Source of the DNA: JBBQFC01 sp038321615
GTDB taxonomy: Bacteria > Bacteroidota > Bacteroidia > Flavobacteriales_D > Cryomorphaceae
Direction: 5' to 3'
DNA length: 64,000 bases
NCBI GenBank assembly: GCA_038321615.1
Contig: JBBQFC010000008.1
Coordinates: 1-64,000 of the forward strand
Shown: piece after piece, positions 24,322 through 36,200 of the stretch
Numbering within the stretch: position 1 is the first letter of the stretch
Layout of the letters: each line of letters starts with the position of its first letter
Made by a program: the position numbers and the translations under genes
Notes under the pieces: generated by a model
Seen by the model: only the letters and a program-made list of their open reading frames with translations
The model's database searches: none
Told to the model about the DNA's origin: nothing

Positions 24322-25605
24322 ATGTATATAAGCCGTATTGACGCCCGTGAGATTCTTGACTCACGTGGAAATCCAACAATTGAAGTAGATGTAATTACCG
24401 AAAACGGTATTATGGGGCGTGCAGCTGTGCCTTCCGGGGCATCTACAGGTATTCATGAAGCCGTAGAGTTGCGCGATGGCGATAAAGGTCGATATCTTGG
24501 CAAAGGAGTTACGCGAGCAGTGCACAACGTGGTGGAGATTCTCGGTAAGGAATTAAACGGTGCGTATATCTTCGACCAGAATGTGATCGATCGAGTGATG
24601 ATCACCATTGACGGTACGGAGAATAAAGGCGTCATTGGTGCTAATGCTATTTTGGGAGTTTCTCTCGCAGTGGCTAAGGCGGCTGCGCAAGAATCGAATC
24701 AAACCCTTTACCGATATGTGGGCGGAGTAAATGCCAATACACTTCCTATTCCGATGATGAATATCATCAACGGCGGGTCGCATGCGGATAATAAGGTAGA
24801 CGTTCAAGAGTTTATGATTATGCCCATTGGCGCAGAGCGCTTTTCGGATGCGCTCCGAATGGGTGTCGAAGTATTTCACCATCTAAAGGCCGTATTAAAA
24901 GACATGGGTATGGCAACCAACGTAGGCGACGAAGGCGGTTTTGCTCCTGATTTGAAGAGCAATGAAGATGCACTTTCCACTATTATGAAGGCTATCGAAA
25001 AGGCTGGTTACAAGCCCGGAAAGGATATCTTCATCGCATTAGATGTGGCATCAAGCGAATTCTACAAGGAAGCGGATGGCCTTTACCATCTTGCGTCTAC
25101 AGGCGAAGCCTACTCTTCTGACGATATGGTAAATATGCTCGCCGATTGGAGCAAGCGTTACCCCATAGTAAGTATCGAAGATGCGTTGGCCGAAGATGAC
25201 TGGAAAGGATGGAAAACCCTTACAGATAAATTGGGTAAAAAAATTCAGTTAGTCGGCGACGATTTATTTGTTACCAATACCAAACGTCTTCAAAAGGGAA
25301 TCGACCAAGGCATTGCCAATTCCATTTTAATTAAAGTCAACCAAATTGGCACGCTCACTGAAACCATCGAAGCAGTGGATCTAGCCCACCGCAATCGGTA
25401 CACTTCGGTAATGAGCCACCGCTCTGGCGAAACAGAAGATACCACAATCGCCGATTTGGCTGTCGCTCTAAACACGGGTCAAATTAAAACGGGAAGCGCT
25501 TCACGTTCAGACAGAATCGCTAAGTACAACCAACTTCTACGCATCGAAGAGCAACTTGGTAAAATGGCTCATTATCCAGGCACGAAGTTTCCTTTTATGC
25601 CCTAG
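24322..25605 (+). CDS. eno: Enolase
   Basis: A 427-residue glycolytic enzyme converting 2-phosphoglycerate to phosphoenolpyruvate. It shows the N-terminal ARILDSRGNPTIE-type AREILDSRGNPTIEVDV, the loop PSGASTGIHEAVELRDG, Mg-binding Asp/Glu in SIEDALAEDDW and GDDLFVTN, and the active-site motif SHRSGETEDTTIADLAV. Normal length, probably cotranscribed with carA. Confidence 0.97.
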   Translation: MYISRIDAREILDSRGNPTIEVDVITENGIMGRAAVPSGASTGIHEAVELRDGDKGRYLGKGVTRAVHNVVEILGKELNGAYIFDQNVIDRVMITIDGTENKGVIGANAILGVSLAVAKAAAQESNQTLYRYVGGVNANTLPIPMMNIINGGSHADNKVDVQEFMIMPIGAERFSDALRMGVEVFHHLKAVLKDMGMATNVGDEGGFAPDLKSNEDALSTIMKAIEKAGYKPGKDIFIALDVASSEFYKEADGLYHLASTGEAYSSDDMVNMLADWSKRYPIVSIEDALAEDDWKGWKTLTDKLGKKIQLVGDDLFVTNTKRLQKGIDQGIANSILIKVNQIGTLTETIEAVDLAHRNRYTSVMSHRSGETEDTTIADLAVALNTGQIKTGSASRSDRIAKYNQLLRIEEQLGKMAHYPGTKFPFMP

Positions 25606-25762
25606 TATGGGCGAGTCTTCACCGCAAAAATTTGGGCTCATAACTTGAGCAAGCGAAATTCATAGCTTGGAATGCTAATATGTAGAATTTGGTAGGGTTC
25701 TTACCCTTAGGTTTGTAAACAGAGCAATCTAACGGATCAAATTTCCCGTACCTTGTAATCCT

Positions 25763-27301
25763 ATGAAGCCTTCGAATGAACTCTTTGAATTAATTAAGTC
25801 GCTTACCAAATCGGAAAAGCGCTTTTTCAAACTCTCTTCTTCTCTCCAGTCGGGCGATAAAAATTACCTCCGCATTTTCGATGCAATCGACAAGCAGGAA
25901 GTTTACGACGAAGACGAAATTCGCAAGCAATTTCGCAAAGAGAATTTTATAAAGCACCTTCCATCCGAAAAGAATCACCTCTATAAACTCATACTAAAGA
26001 GCCTTCGAGCCTATTATGGTGAGAGCTCCGTGAGCAGTATCCTCAAGCATGAATTAAAGAATATCGAGATTCTATATAAAAAGGCGTTGTACAAGGAATG
26101 CAATAAGTTCTTGAATCGAGCCAAGAAAATGGCCGTCGAAAATGAGAAATTCTATTACCTCTTTGAATTGCTCGCATGGGAAAAATTGCTTTTAGAAGAA
26201 TCTTACGAAGCAGGTATTTTTTCTAAAGATCTCGACGCATTAATACAGGAAGAGCAGGACACCATAGAGAAGCTCCGAAATCTGGCGGCCTACCATGTAC
26301 TTTACTCTAAGATCAACTATGTATTTCGATCGGGGGGTTATGTGCGAAGCCCGCTCGACAAAGCCGTGGTAGAAGAAATATCACATCATCCATTAATCGT
26401 GGGTAAGAATACGGCTTTGAGTAAACGAGCCGCCACCATCTGCTACTACATTCAAGGGTTTTGCGCTGCTGCAAATGTGGACAAGCTTACGGCCTTGGCT
26501 AAATTTCAAAAAGCGAAGGAAATTCTCGATCGAGCTCCGGCAATTCGAAATGATTTGTCGCTACGGTACGTTCGGACGCTTGGCAATATGCTTGCCTTGG
26601 AGATAGATTTAGGCCAATTGGAAGTGGCGGCCGATACCATTGCCTACATTGAGAAAGTTGGGATGGAAGAAGCATTTCTGTCTGACGATATTCAGCTGAC
26701 CATTTTTAAAACGACATCGCTCGGAAGGCTTAGAATTCTTGAAAAGCAGGGTGAATTCGATAAGGCTTTTGAGATTATAGATGAGATTGAGCATCGCTTA
26801 GAAAATTCTCCGGGAAGGATAAATAAGGAACAAGAGTTACTATTCATAACCACCATTGCTTTGGTTTGCTTCGGCGCGCAGCGGTACAAGGAGAGTTTAC
26901 ACTGGCTCAACCGGGTGCTTAATGACAATGAGGCGAACCTGCGTCAAGATATTTACAGCTACGCGCGTATTTTTAACTTGGTTGTTCATTATGAGCTTGG
27001 CAATTTTGAGCTGCTCGAGTATGTCATTAAATCTACAACCCGTTACCTGAATAAGCGACAACGCGATTTTGAGCTGGAACTTACCATCCTCAATTTCATG
27101 AAGCGCTTAGCCAAAAGAACCAGTGGACAATCGCAGGAGTCTGTGCTATTGGAGTTTAAATCCGAATTGCAAAAGCATTTCCAAAACGAAACGGATCAAA
27201 TTATTCTCGAATACTTTAACTTCCCTGCTTGGGTTGAAAGCAAGTTGAAAGGCACATCATTCCGCGAAGCTTGTTCTCGACCTGTTGCTTTGAGGGCATA
27301 A
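25763..27301 (+). CDS. Hypothetical all-helical (TPR-like) protein
   Basis: A 512-residue cytosolic protein with no signal peptide or membrane helix. It is almost entirely alpha-helical, and paired amphipathic helices with conserved small residues suggest solenoid (TPR-like) repeats, for example ALYKECNKFLNRAKKMA and LHWLNRVLNDNEANLRQD. The N-terminal FELIKSLTKSEKRFFKLSS block (residues 7-25) is well ordered and may be a separate small domain. I know similar proteins as conserved unknowns in Bacteroidota; no catalytic residues stand out. It stands alone between eno and a bidirectional terminator. A scaffold role is possible but unsupported. Confidence 0.7.
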   Translation: MKPSNELFELIKSLTKSEKRFFKLSSSLQSGDKNYLRIFDAIDKQEVYDEDEIRKQFRKENFIKHLPSEKNHLYKLILKSLRAYYGESSVSSILKHELKNIEILYKKALYKECNKFLNRAKKMAVENEKFYYLFELLAWEKLLLEESYEAGIFSKDLDALIQEEQDTIEKLRNLAAYHVLYSKINYVFRSGGYVRSPLDKAVVEEISHHPLIVGKNTALSKRAATICYYIQGFCAAANVDKLTALAKFQKAKEILDRAPAIRNDLSLRYVRTLGNMLALEIDLGQLEVAADTIAYIEKVGMEEAFLSDDIQLTIFKTTSLGRLRILEKQGEFDKAFEIIDEIEHRLENSPGRINKEQELLFITTIALVCFGAQRYKESLHWLNRVLNDNEANLRQDIYSYARIFNLVVHYELGNFELLEYVIKSTTRYLNKRQRDFELELTILNFMKRLAKRTSGQSQESVLLEFKSELQKHFQNETDQIILEYFNFPAWVESKLKGTSFREACSRPVALRA

Positions 27302-27303
27302 AA

Positions 27304-27327
27304 AAACCCGACAGTATTGCCGGGTTT
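27304..27327. terminator. Bidirectional terminator between convergent genes
   Basis: AAACCCG (27304-27310) pairs with CGGGTTT (27321-27327). A-rich sequence on the left and the T-run on the right make it usable mainly for the plus-strand gene, and plausibly for the minus-strand operon ending at 27349. Confidence 0.65.
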
Positions 27328-27348
27328 CACCTTTGCTTAGAAGTGCGA

Positions 27349-29304
27349 TTATAATTTCGTATCGTTCAACACGATAAATTCTGTTCTTCGATTTTTCTGA
27401 TGTTCGTTCTCGGCGCATTCTACTCCATCCACGCATTTGTTTACGGGCTGCGATTCACCAAAACCTTTGGCTTTTAATCGTTTTGATGCTATACCTTTAG
27501 CAGTTAAGTAGTTTACTACAGATTGTGCGCGCTTATTCGATAAACTCATATTGTACCCGTCGCTTCCCCGGCTATCGGAATGCGATTGTATTTCAATAGC
27601 AATTGCAGGATTGTCCTTGAGCATACTTACGAGTTTATCAAGATTACCTACCGCGTCGGGTCGCACCGTTGCGCTATTGTAATCATAGAAAATGTCGCCG
27701 ATGTTATAAGTTTTCGGGGCAGTAGCGCTTCCATCCTTTGGAGTACCGCTACCTGTTCCGCTTTCACTTGCCACAATCTCGTCAATATCAAACTTTAATT
27801 GAAGCTCCTTTTCAACGGATGTAAGCCCGGTCGCAAAGTCTTGCGAAACCGAGAAATAACCAGGCTTCGAGCCTATAACTTTGTACTTCTTGCTTGGTTC
27901 TAAATTGAAATTAAATTTACCGTCGGCCTTGGTAGCTACTACCGCAGAATCTCCATCAGTAAGATTTATTAACTTGATGGAAACACCATCTATCGGCGCA
28001 CCGGTCGATTTTGAAGAAGCCAAGCCTCTCACTACAAATGAAGCAGTCACTTCTCTCCACTCATATATCATATCAACGCCCGATCGATTGGAAGAAACGT
28101 AACCGGTGCTATCACCGGGGAGCATTACCAATGCAAAATCGTCTTGGCTGGAATTAAGTGGATAAGCTAGATTGACCGGAGCCGACCAAATCCCGCCCCG
28201 ATTTTCGGAAACGAACACGTCCAGACCGCCAAGCGTAAGGTGTCCTTCGCTAGCGAAATAGAGCTTGCCCGATTCTGTGATGTTGGGAAAAGCTTCATGG
28301 CCAGAGGTATTGATGGTTTTTCCTAAATTGATAGGCTCACTCCATGAAGTACCATCGAAAGTGGATTTATAAATATCCGAATTCCCATATCCCCCGGGCA
28401 AATCGCTGGCGAAATACATGGTTTTACCATCTTTGGTAAGAGTAGGATGGCCAACACTGTACGTCTCATTGTTGAAAGGCATCGGTTGAGGAGCAGACCA
28501 CTTACCATCCGTTTTGCCGCTGCTATAGAGATAAAATTGGTTTTCGTTTTTTTCGTTAACCAATTGCTTGCGCTCATTTTTCATGGCACTTCGCGTATAA
28601 ACCATCATATCCTGAGCGCCATTAAATGCAGCTGGGCCATCATGAAACTTCCCGTTTAATTCAGTCGAAAAGTTCTCGGGAACGTCCCAATTTCCTTCTT
28701 TATCTTTCTTCATGAAATACATGTCGAGAAAGGAGTAGCCCGTCCATGGATTGGCGGAAGCTGCGGAAATTATTTCTGTTTCACCGGCAAATACAATTCC
28801 GTCGGCATATGGGATTGCTCCGAACATAGAAACCATGAAATCGAGCGGAAGCGCATCGAGCGAATATGCGGCTGTATCTTCTTTTAATTGTTCTACCTTA
28901 TTGGTGGAAGCCAAAAGGTCGGTAGCCAATTGATCGCCAGGATACTCATTCAAATATGCTTGGAGCACCGTTTTAGCCTCGTCATACTTGTTATTTTTCA
29001 TTAAGGCTTGGGCATACTTAAGTTTGTCTTCGCCTGAAAGCTCAACACTATCTGCCACTTGGCGATAGAACATTTCTGCCTTTTCCGATTGGTTTAATTG
29101 ACCATACGTATCGGCCAATTTCAACTTCAGATCGATATTGTCTTCCTGCTTTTTAAGGGCTTTCTCATATTTCTGAGCGGCCTTGTTGAAGCTGAGGTTC
29201 TCGAAATCTCGATCACCTGATTTGATTTGTCCATTTGAACAAGCTGCAAGAATGGCCGCAGCCGAAAGGATGGCGAGGTGGTTTAGGGGGAGGTAAACTT
29301 TCAT
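27349..29304 (-). CDS. TPR/PD40/OmpA-domain lipoprotein (PorE-like)
   Basis: A 651-residue lipoprotein (lipobox LAAC, Cys22). TPR-like helices occupy about 30-130, a beta-propeller of PD40-type repeats about 150-430 (GKTMYFASDLPGGYGNSDIY, SGKLYFASEGH), a carboxypeptidase-regulatory-like domain about 435-510, and a C-terminal OmpA peptidoglycan-binding domain about 535-645 (QSHSDSRGSDGYNMSLSNKR). This order is that of T9SS PorE and of OmpA-type partners encoded with SprB-like adhesins. It would anchor a secretion or adhesin complex to peptidoglycan. Last gene of a four-gene minus-strand operon, 13 bases after the PorP/SprF gene. Confidence 0.85.
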   Translation of the reverse strand: MKVYLPLNHLAILSAAAILAACSNGQIKSGDRDFENLSFNKAAQKYEKALKKQEDNIDLKLKLADTYGQLNQSEKAEMFYRQVADSVELSGEDKLKYAQALMKNNKYDEAKTVLQAYLNEYPGDQLATDLLASTNKVEQLKEDTAAYSLDALPLDFMVSMFGAIPYADGIVFAGETEIISAASANPWTGYSFLDMYFMKKDKEGNWDVPENFSTELNGKFHDGPAAFNGAQDMMVYTRSAMKNERKQLVNEKNENQFYLYSSGKTDGKWSAPQPMPFNNETYSVGHPTLTKDGKTMYFASDLPGGYGNSDIYKSTFDGTSWSEPINLGKTINTSGHEAFPNITESGKLYFASEGHLTLGGLDVFVSENRGGIWSAPVNLAYPLNSSQDDFALVMLPGDSTGYVSSNRSGVDMIYEWREVTASFVVRGLASSKSTGAPIDGVSIKLINLTDGDSAVVATKADGKFNFNLEPSKKYKVIGSKPGYFSVSQDFATGLTSVEKELQLKFDIDEIVASESGTGSGTPKDGSATAPKTYNIGDIFYDYNSATVRPDAVGNLDKLVSMLKDNPAIAIEIQSHSDSRGSDGYNMSLSNKRAQSVVNYLTAKGIASKRLKAKGFGESQPVNKCVDGVECAENEHQKNRRTEFIVLNDTKL

Positions 29305-29317
29305 GACATCGTTTTAA

Positions 29318-30256
29318 TTAAAAGTATCGGGGAGATTTGGTTTTAATGGTTTCTTTGGCAAACTTATACGACAGCATCACTTCATGTGAGCCGTTGCTGT
29401 AGTTATTTAGTTCAGTTGTTGTAAAGTCAAACGCATAACCCAAACGGAAGTCTGTGCCCAAGTTTAGTTCAATAATAGCTACAATAGCATCACCCGTTCG
29501 GTAAGATGCTCCTATCCAAAACGTATTTTTGATCAATAGGTTACAGTTTATATCAGCTTGCAGAGGAGCTTGATTTTGGTAGCGCAAAAGAAAAGATGGC
29601 TTGAGTTTGAGATTTTGATTTAATACAAAAACGTAGCCCGCGGTCAGATAGGAATGAGGTTGGAAATATCTGTCGCCTATCTCATTGACATTAAATCTCA
29701 CATTTTTATCGGCGGCGTAAATGGTCGGAACGCTAAGACCGGCATACCACATGGTATTGTAGAAATATATACCGGCTCCAAACTTAGGGATGAAAACATT
29801 CGACTGGTCTTGCGAAAAGATCGGGTCTCCGTTGTCAAAAACCTTCGTATCTGTTAGTTTCGCAGTATAGTCTGAGAAGCCGGCGCGAACCCCAAAACTC
29901 ATTTTGGTTCGGCCGTCAGGGTCCAAAAGTAAGTGGTAGCTCCAATTTGCGAAAACTTCGGTTTGTCGGGTATCACCTATTTTGTCATTCATAAACGTAA
30001 GGCCTAAGCCCATCAGTTCATTTGATATAGGGCCTTCGATCCCGAATGTTTGGGTGGTGGGAGCTCCGTCGAATCCTGTCCATTGCGCGCGGTACAGGCC
30101 TGTGGCTTCTGCAAAGTTATGAGTACCCGAATAAGCAGGATTAAGAAATAAACCGGTAAACATGTACTGGCTTATTAATATTTCTTGCTGGGCAGCAAGC
30201 CTATCTTCTGAGATAATGATTAAAATGGCGAGTATTATAGTGTGGCGAGCCTTCAT
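29318..30256 (-). CDS. PorP/SprF family type IX secretion membrane protein
   Basis: A 312-residue outer-membrane barrel with a signal peptide (cleaved after RLAAQ). It carries the family hallmarks: QQEILISQYMFTGLFLNPAYSGTH at the N-terminus (residues 22-45, quoted in part), repeated YHLLL and GLS strands, and a final VMLSYKF barrel strand. SprF-type proteins are needed for export or surface attachment of SprB-like adhesins carrying type B C-terminal domains. It begins 1 base after the giant adhesin gene, so the pair is almost certainly cotranscribed and functionally linked. Confidence 0.9.
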   Translation of the reverse strand: MKARHTIILAILIIISEDRLAAQQEILISQYMFTGLFLNPAYSGTHNFAEATGLYRAQWTGFDGAPTTQTFGIEGPISNELMGLGLTFMNDKIGDTRQTEVFANWSYHLLLDPDGRTKMSFGVRAGFSDYTAKLTDTKVFDNGDPIFSQDQSNVFIPKFGAGIYFYNTMWYAGLSVPTIYAADKNVRFNVNEIGDRYFQPHSYLTAGYVFVLNQNLKLKPSFLLRYQNQAPLQADINCNLLIKNTFWIGASYRTGDAIVAIIELNLGTDFRLGYAFDFTTTELNNYSNGSHEVMLSYKFAKETIKTKSPRYF

Positions 30257-30257
30257 A

Positions 30258-33200
30258 CTATCTCCTTATTTCGAGGTAACCTTTCAAGTTTTCATGTCCT
30301 GTGAGCTCCATTACCACGAAGTACGTACCCTCTGGTAATTCTTCACCGCTCTCATTTCTACCTGTCCAAGGTGTGAGGTTTCGATAATTGGTTTCTTCGT
30401 AAACTAAATTTCCCCATCTATTGAAAACAATCAACTTGTTTGCTGGAAAGTTATCGAGACCGCGTACCGTAAAACCATCATTAAAACCATCTCCGTTCGG
30501 AGAAATTCCGTTGGGCATCTCGACAGGTACAGGTTCGGTAAGCGTAATTGAATCGGTCGAAGCGCATCCATTTAGGTCCGTTACAGTCAAGAAATAAACC
30601 CCCGCTTGAAGATTTAATTGGGCGTTGGGGTCGTTGCTTTGGTAGCCATTCGTCGATGTCCATGAGTAGGAGTATGCGGGAATTCCTCCGTTTACCTGAG
30701 GCGCATCAATCGTTCCGTCGCCCGTTTGAAAGTCGCTTAGATTAAATCCATTCGAATAAACCGGGCTGGTCAATTGGGCTAAAACAAGCGTGTTTGGCTC
30801 ATTGATTTCATATTGGTTGGTTAAGGTGCATCCGTTCGCATCGTCGGCAGTAAGCTCATAAACCCCGGCGGTGAGATTTTCTAAGTTGGCGCTTTCTGAT
30901 TCAAAACCATCGGGACCACCCCAGAAATAAGCGATCGGTTCTGTGCCAGTAATTACAATTATATCTATCATGCCTGAACTATCGCCGCTACAAGTCAAAT
31001 CGGTCAGGAGTGCTTGGAGTTCGAGTGAGTTAAAACTACCCACGGCAAAGTCGAATATCTGAGTGCAATTATTAAAATCGGTGATGGTCACTGTATAAAT
31101 TCCCGGACTTACGTTTGAAAGTTCTTGGGTTTCTTGGCCATTGCTCCACAAGTAAGCATATGGCGACGTGCCGCCCGTTGGCGCGAGTGCTATGCCGCCT
31201 GTGGCAGTTTGACAGTCAGCATTAACAATTTCAGCAGATGCGAGAATAGGATTTGGGGCAGTAAGATTAAAGTTGCCACTTGCTACACAACCATTTTCAT
31301 CGGTTAGGGTGTAGGAGTAAGTCGCAGCTGTGAGATTGTCAATTTGGAAGGTCGTGGCGTTGAAACCATTACTTCCAGTCCACGCGATGCTGTACGGCTC
31401 CGAGCCTCCAGCAGCAGTCACGGAAAGGCTTCCCATGTTGGAATCGTTGCAAAGTAAAGGATTCAGAACAGCCAGTTGAGCAGAAAGTGCCAGCGGTGGC
31501 TCTGTTAAAGTTAAATTTAGAGTCAATACGCAACTATTGGCGTCCTCCACCACTAAGGTGTATACCCCAGGCGCTAAGCCGTCAATATTGGCGGCGTTGC
31601 TCACAAAACCATTTGGTCCATTCCAATTGTATTGGTAAGGCGCTGTGCCACCGTTGACAGCCGTTGCGATACTGCCATCGTTAGCTCCCGTGCAGGAAAT
31701 GTTTGAGCCTGAAGGGAAGGTACTTATGCTCCCTACTGCTGCTAAGGCAGCGCTGGGCTCTGTTAAAGTTATTTCGCCGGTTACGGTGCAGCCGAATGAA
31801 TCGGTGGCTACCAGTTGATAGGTTCCTGCGGAAAGGCTGGCAATATCGGCTGTGCCCGCAGTGAATCCTGCAGGGCCTGTCCAGCTATAATTAAACGGTG
31901 CTACACCTCCAGTGAGATTACTGAGAATTGTTCCTGTCGATTCTCCGAAACAATTGATCTCATTTCCACCGCCGAAGGTGGGACTTTCAAGATCTATCAT
32001 AAGCACTGGGGGAGCAGTCAAAACAACAGTCGCAGATTGCTCGCAGCCATTTGCGTCGGTAATAGTAAGGAGATAATTTCCAGCGCAAACCGAAGCAAGG
32101 TCATCTTGGTTAGATGCAAAACCACCTGGGCCCACCCAAGAAAAGCCCAGCGGTAAGGCTCCACCCGTTACGGAAACATCTATATTGGCATCGCATATAC
32201 CGCCACAACTTACATTAAAGCCATTTGGATATACCGTCGATTGAAATGAGATATCCAAACTTGCCCCCTGGGTTAAGGTAATGCAAGTCTGCAAGTTACA
32301 TTGGTTCGCATCGGTAACCACCAAGCAATAAGTACCTGCAAAGAGATTATTTGGAGACTCATCGGTGCTTGCATAACCGTTTGGCCCAGTCCAATTATAG
32401 GTGTAGGGAGGTGTGCCTCCGGCAACAATCGATACAATCGATCCAGAATTGGCTCCGAAACAGGATATATTCACGCCGCCTATTTCTGGGCTCGTTAAGC
32501 TAATATCAAGTGCTGCCGTATTATTCACATCGATACAAGAAGTGGTGATACAACCGCTTTGATCTATCACTTCGGCGCAGTAATTTCCAGCTTCAAGATT
32601 TGAAATCACCGAGCCATTTGCGGTAAATCCATTTGGCCCTGACCAGCTTATATTATAGGTAGGAACTCCACCTGCAATTAGAGCTGTAGCACTGCCATCC
32701 ATTACCCCATTGCAAGTGTTGGCCGTACTGCTGAGATTTATTTCCAGCGGTGTGGCTTGATTTAAAGTTATGCACTGGTTGCCTGTACAACCGAGCGCGT
32801 CAGTAACGGTAACGCAATAGGTCCCTGCAATCAGGTTGTTAATATTTTGACTGCTTGATGCGAAACCATTCGGTCCCGACCAGGAAAAGGAAGTGCTGCC
32901 AGAGGCGTTAAAAACTTGTAGGTTTATAATCCCTGTGCTTGCGCCATTACACGCAATATTAAAGCCTGCGAAAGTTGGGCTGGACAAGAAGAGCTGTATT
33001 TGAGATGGCAGAAGTATATTGAAAGATTGATTTAATTGGCAACCATTCGCATCGCTAACAATGACGGAGTACTGTCCGGCCAATACCGAAACTTCTTCTG
33101 TACTCGCTCCATTGCTCCAATTGTAGGTATAAGGCTGGGTGCCTCCTCCGGTCTGTAAATTGATAGATGCCGGTTCGCCTTCTCCACAATCGGGTAGGCC

Positions 33201-36200
33201 AATGAGCGGATTAACGCTGAGCGGGATAGGCTCTTCGAGTAAAATGCATTGAATTACCTGGCAATTGTTGGTGTCCGTGAGCGTCAAGCAATATTCACCA
33301 GCCATTAAGCCTTCGATATTGGACGAACCCGAGGAAAAACCATTTGGCCCAATCCATGCAAAGTCATATGGGCTCGAACCACCCGAAGCAACGGCATTGA
33401 TGGCTCCGGAACCATCGCCAGAGCATCCTATTTCAAAGCCTCCTTCAAATTGCGCTGCGATAAGGCTTAATTGAAGGGGTGCGGGCTCAGCAAGATTGAA
33501 ACACATTTCTGCTTCGCAGCCAACCGCATCCGTTATGCCTAAACAATAGATGCCCGCTTCCAAGCTTGCAATATTCTGGGAATTGGCAGAGAAACCATTC
33601 GGACCTGTCCATGCAAACACAAAGGCTGGATCGCCACCAATAATATTTACATCGATAGCACCGTCGGCTGCACCAAAGCAACTTGGCGCTGTGATCGAGG
33701 CGGCTGTGATTTCTGTCGGTTCGGGTGCAATCAGGCTTATACATGCAGAATCGCTACACCCACTCATATCTGTCACCGTCAGGCAATATGTTCCTTCCAA
33801 TAAACCTACGATGTCTTCATCTTGGCTCGTATAGTTTAACGGACCTAACCAAGCGTATGTAAAAGGCATTACCCCACCCGTAATGGTGGCATCGATTTGG
33901 CCGTCTTGCGAATCACCGCAAAGCAGATTTAACCCGTTCAGATAAAATGCGGCGTCGAGCTGAATTGAAATAGGAAGCGGCTCTGTAAGGGTAATGCAAG
34001 CCAATTGGATGCATCCGCTGGCATCTATCGCTTCTACGCAGTATTCTCCAGCACCCAGATTGAACAAATCTCCAAAAGAAGATGAAAATCCATTTGGCCC
34101 CGTCCAATTGGTAATTATCGGAGTAGCCCCGCCTTGAAAAACAAGGTCAATGCTGCCGTCGGTAGCGCTGGCACAGCTTATATTAAATCCGTTGATCAAT
34201 TGCGACGATAGGGCTAAAGCGAAAGGATTTGGTTGTGTTAGGAGTATGGATTCTTCTGCCAAACATCCATTAAGGTCAACAACTTGGAGTAAATATTCGC
34301 CTGCATCGAGGTTTGAAATGCTTGTGCCGCTTACAGGGCCAAATGGGCCTGTGCCTGTCCAGGTTAAGGAGTAAGCAGGCACTCCACCCGTTACTGCGGC
34401 ATCTATACTTCCGTCCATTGCACCAAAGCAGCTGATATTGAACCCATTTGGATAGATGCTTGCGTCGAAGGCAAAGGCAATGGTATCGGGTGAAAGTAAC
34501 GGTATAGTGAGATTTTGGACACAGCCGTTGGCATCAATCACCACTATTTCATAAGCGCCTGGGGCTAGATTGCTGATCGATATTTGATCTGAGAAATTTG
34601 GATTATTTACAGTATTCCATTGATAGGTATAAGGAAGTAAACCTCCCGCGGCAGAAATGGTAATGCTTCCATCGGCGCTGTATGAACAAGAAGTGTTGAA
34701 ACCGTTATAATCTGACAGAACCTCCACACTTATCAAAAGATCATCGGGTTGGGGTACTGTAATGGATTCCACTCTTGAGCAACCGTTCGTATCGGTGATG
34801 GTAGCGGTGTACACTCCTCCTTCCAAATTAGTTAATAGGAGGTCGTTACTTAAGAATCCGTTAGGGCCTGACCACTGAACCGTATATGGTGCGAAGCCTC
34901 CGAAGACGCTGAGCAATATGCCACCTTCTGGAAGACCAAAGCAAAGGCTGGGTGTTACTTCCGATTCCACTGATAATTCGGTGGGTTGCGCGATTGAGAA
35001 CAAGGAGTCTTTAGAGCATCCATTGGAGTCGGTTACGGTAAGTATATAAGTTCCTAAGCCCAGATTCGACAAATCTTCAGTAGCCGATGTATTGAGCCCT
35101 GGTAAATCCCACAAATAGGTATATGGCGCAGTCCCACCCGACACCGAAACATCAATCGACCCATCAGTATCACCGAAGCAGGCCAAATTAAAACCACCCC
35201 CAAATGATGATAAAGCTGCGGTTATGGCCAGATCCGAATTCGGGCCGGAGATGGTGACTATTAGAACCACCGGAGATGGGCAACCATTGTTATCCGTAAT
35301 AGTTACGCTATAGTTTCCGGGAGCGAGATTGGACGCAGTGGCAGTTTGTTGCATAGCAGGGTCATCCCACTGATAGGAATAGGACCCACTACCGCCCGAT
35401 GCTGTGGCGGTTGCAGAGCCGTTGGGCAAATCGAAGCAGAGCACGTCAATAGTATTGTCAATCAACGCGGTTAACGCAGAGCTGGGCTGGGTAATTACTA
35501 CTGAAATAGACGCCACACAACCGTTGGCATCCGTAACCACTAGGTTATAAGCGCCAGCCCCAAGACCGGTTGCTTCTTGCGTAGTTTGGCCAATCGGGTC
35601 ATTCCAAGCGTATGCGTAGGGTTGGGTGCCACCCGTTACTATGGCGAGCGCGACACCTGTTGATGCGCCGAAACAAGTTACATTGGTCACGGTAATACTT
35701 ATAATTATTGGCTCAGGTGCCAATAAGCTAATCGTTTCCTGATTAGAACAGCCGTTCGCGTCGGTGGCTGTAACGATATAACTACCCGCCGATGCACCCG
35801 TAAGGGTAGCAGATAGTGTTGGAGGCACGGTATTCCATTGGAAAGAAAAAGGTGAAGTTCCGCCCGAGACAATTGCCGTAATTGCTCCATCGCTGCTATC
35901 AAAACAGCTAGGGTTCGCATCAATAGAAGTGGAAAGTTCAAATTCTGCTGGCTCAAGTACAGAAACGGTCAAGGACGACTCGCAGCTATTCGCATCTACT
36001 ACAAGCACGGTATAGCTTCCTGCTGGCAATCCCGATATGGTTGGTCCTGATGTCGGCGGGTTGTTATTCCAAGCGTATGTGTAAGGACCTGTGCCTCCAT
36101 TCGCCCCCACGGTTAATGCACCTGTAGCGTTACCGAAGCAGTCGACATTTGCTTGACTTATCAAGTTTACTGTTAGCGCATTCGGTTGCGCGATGGAGTA

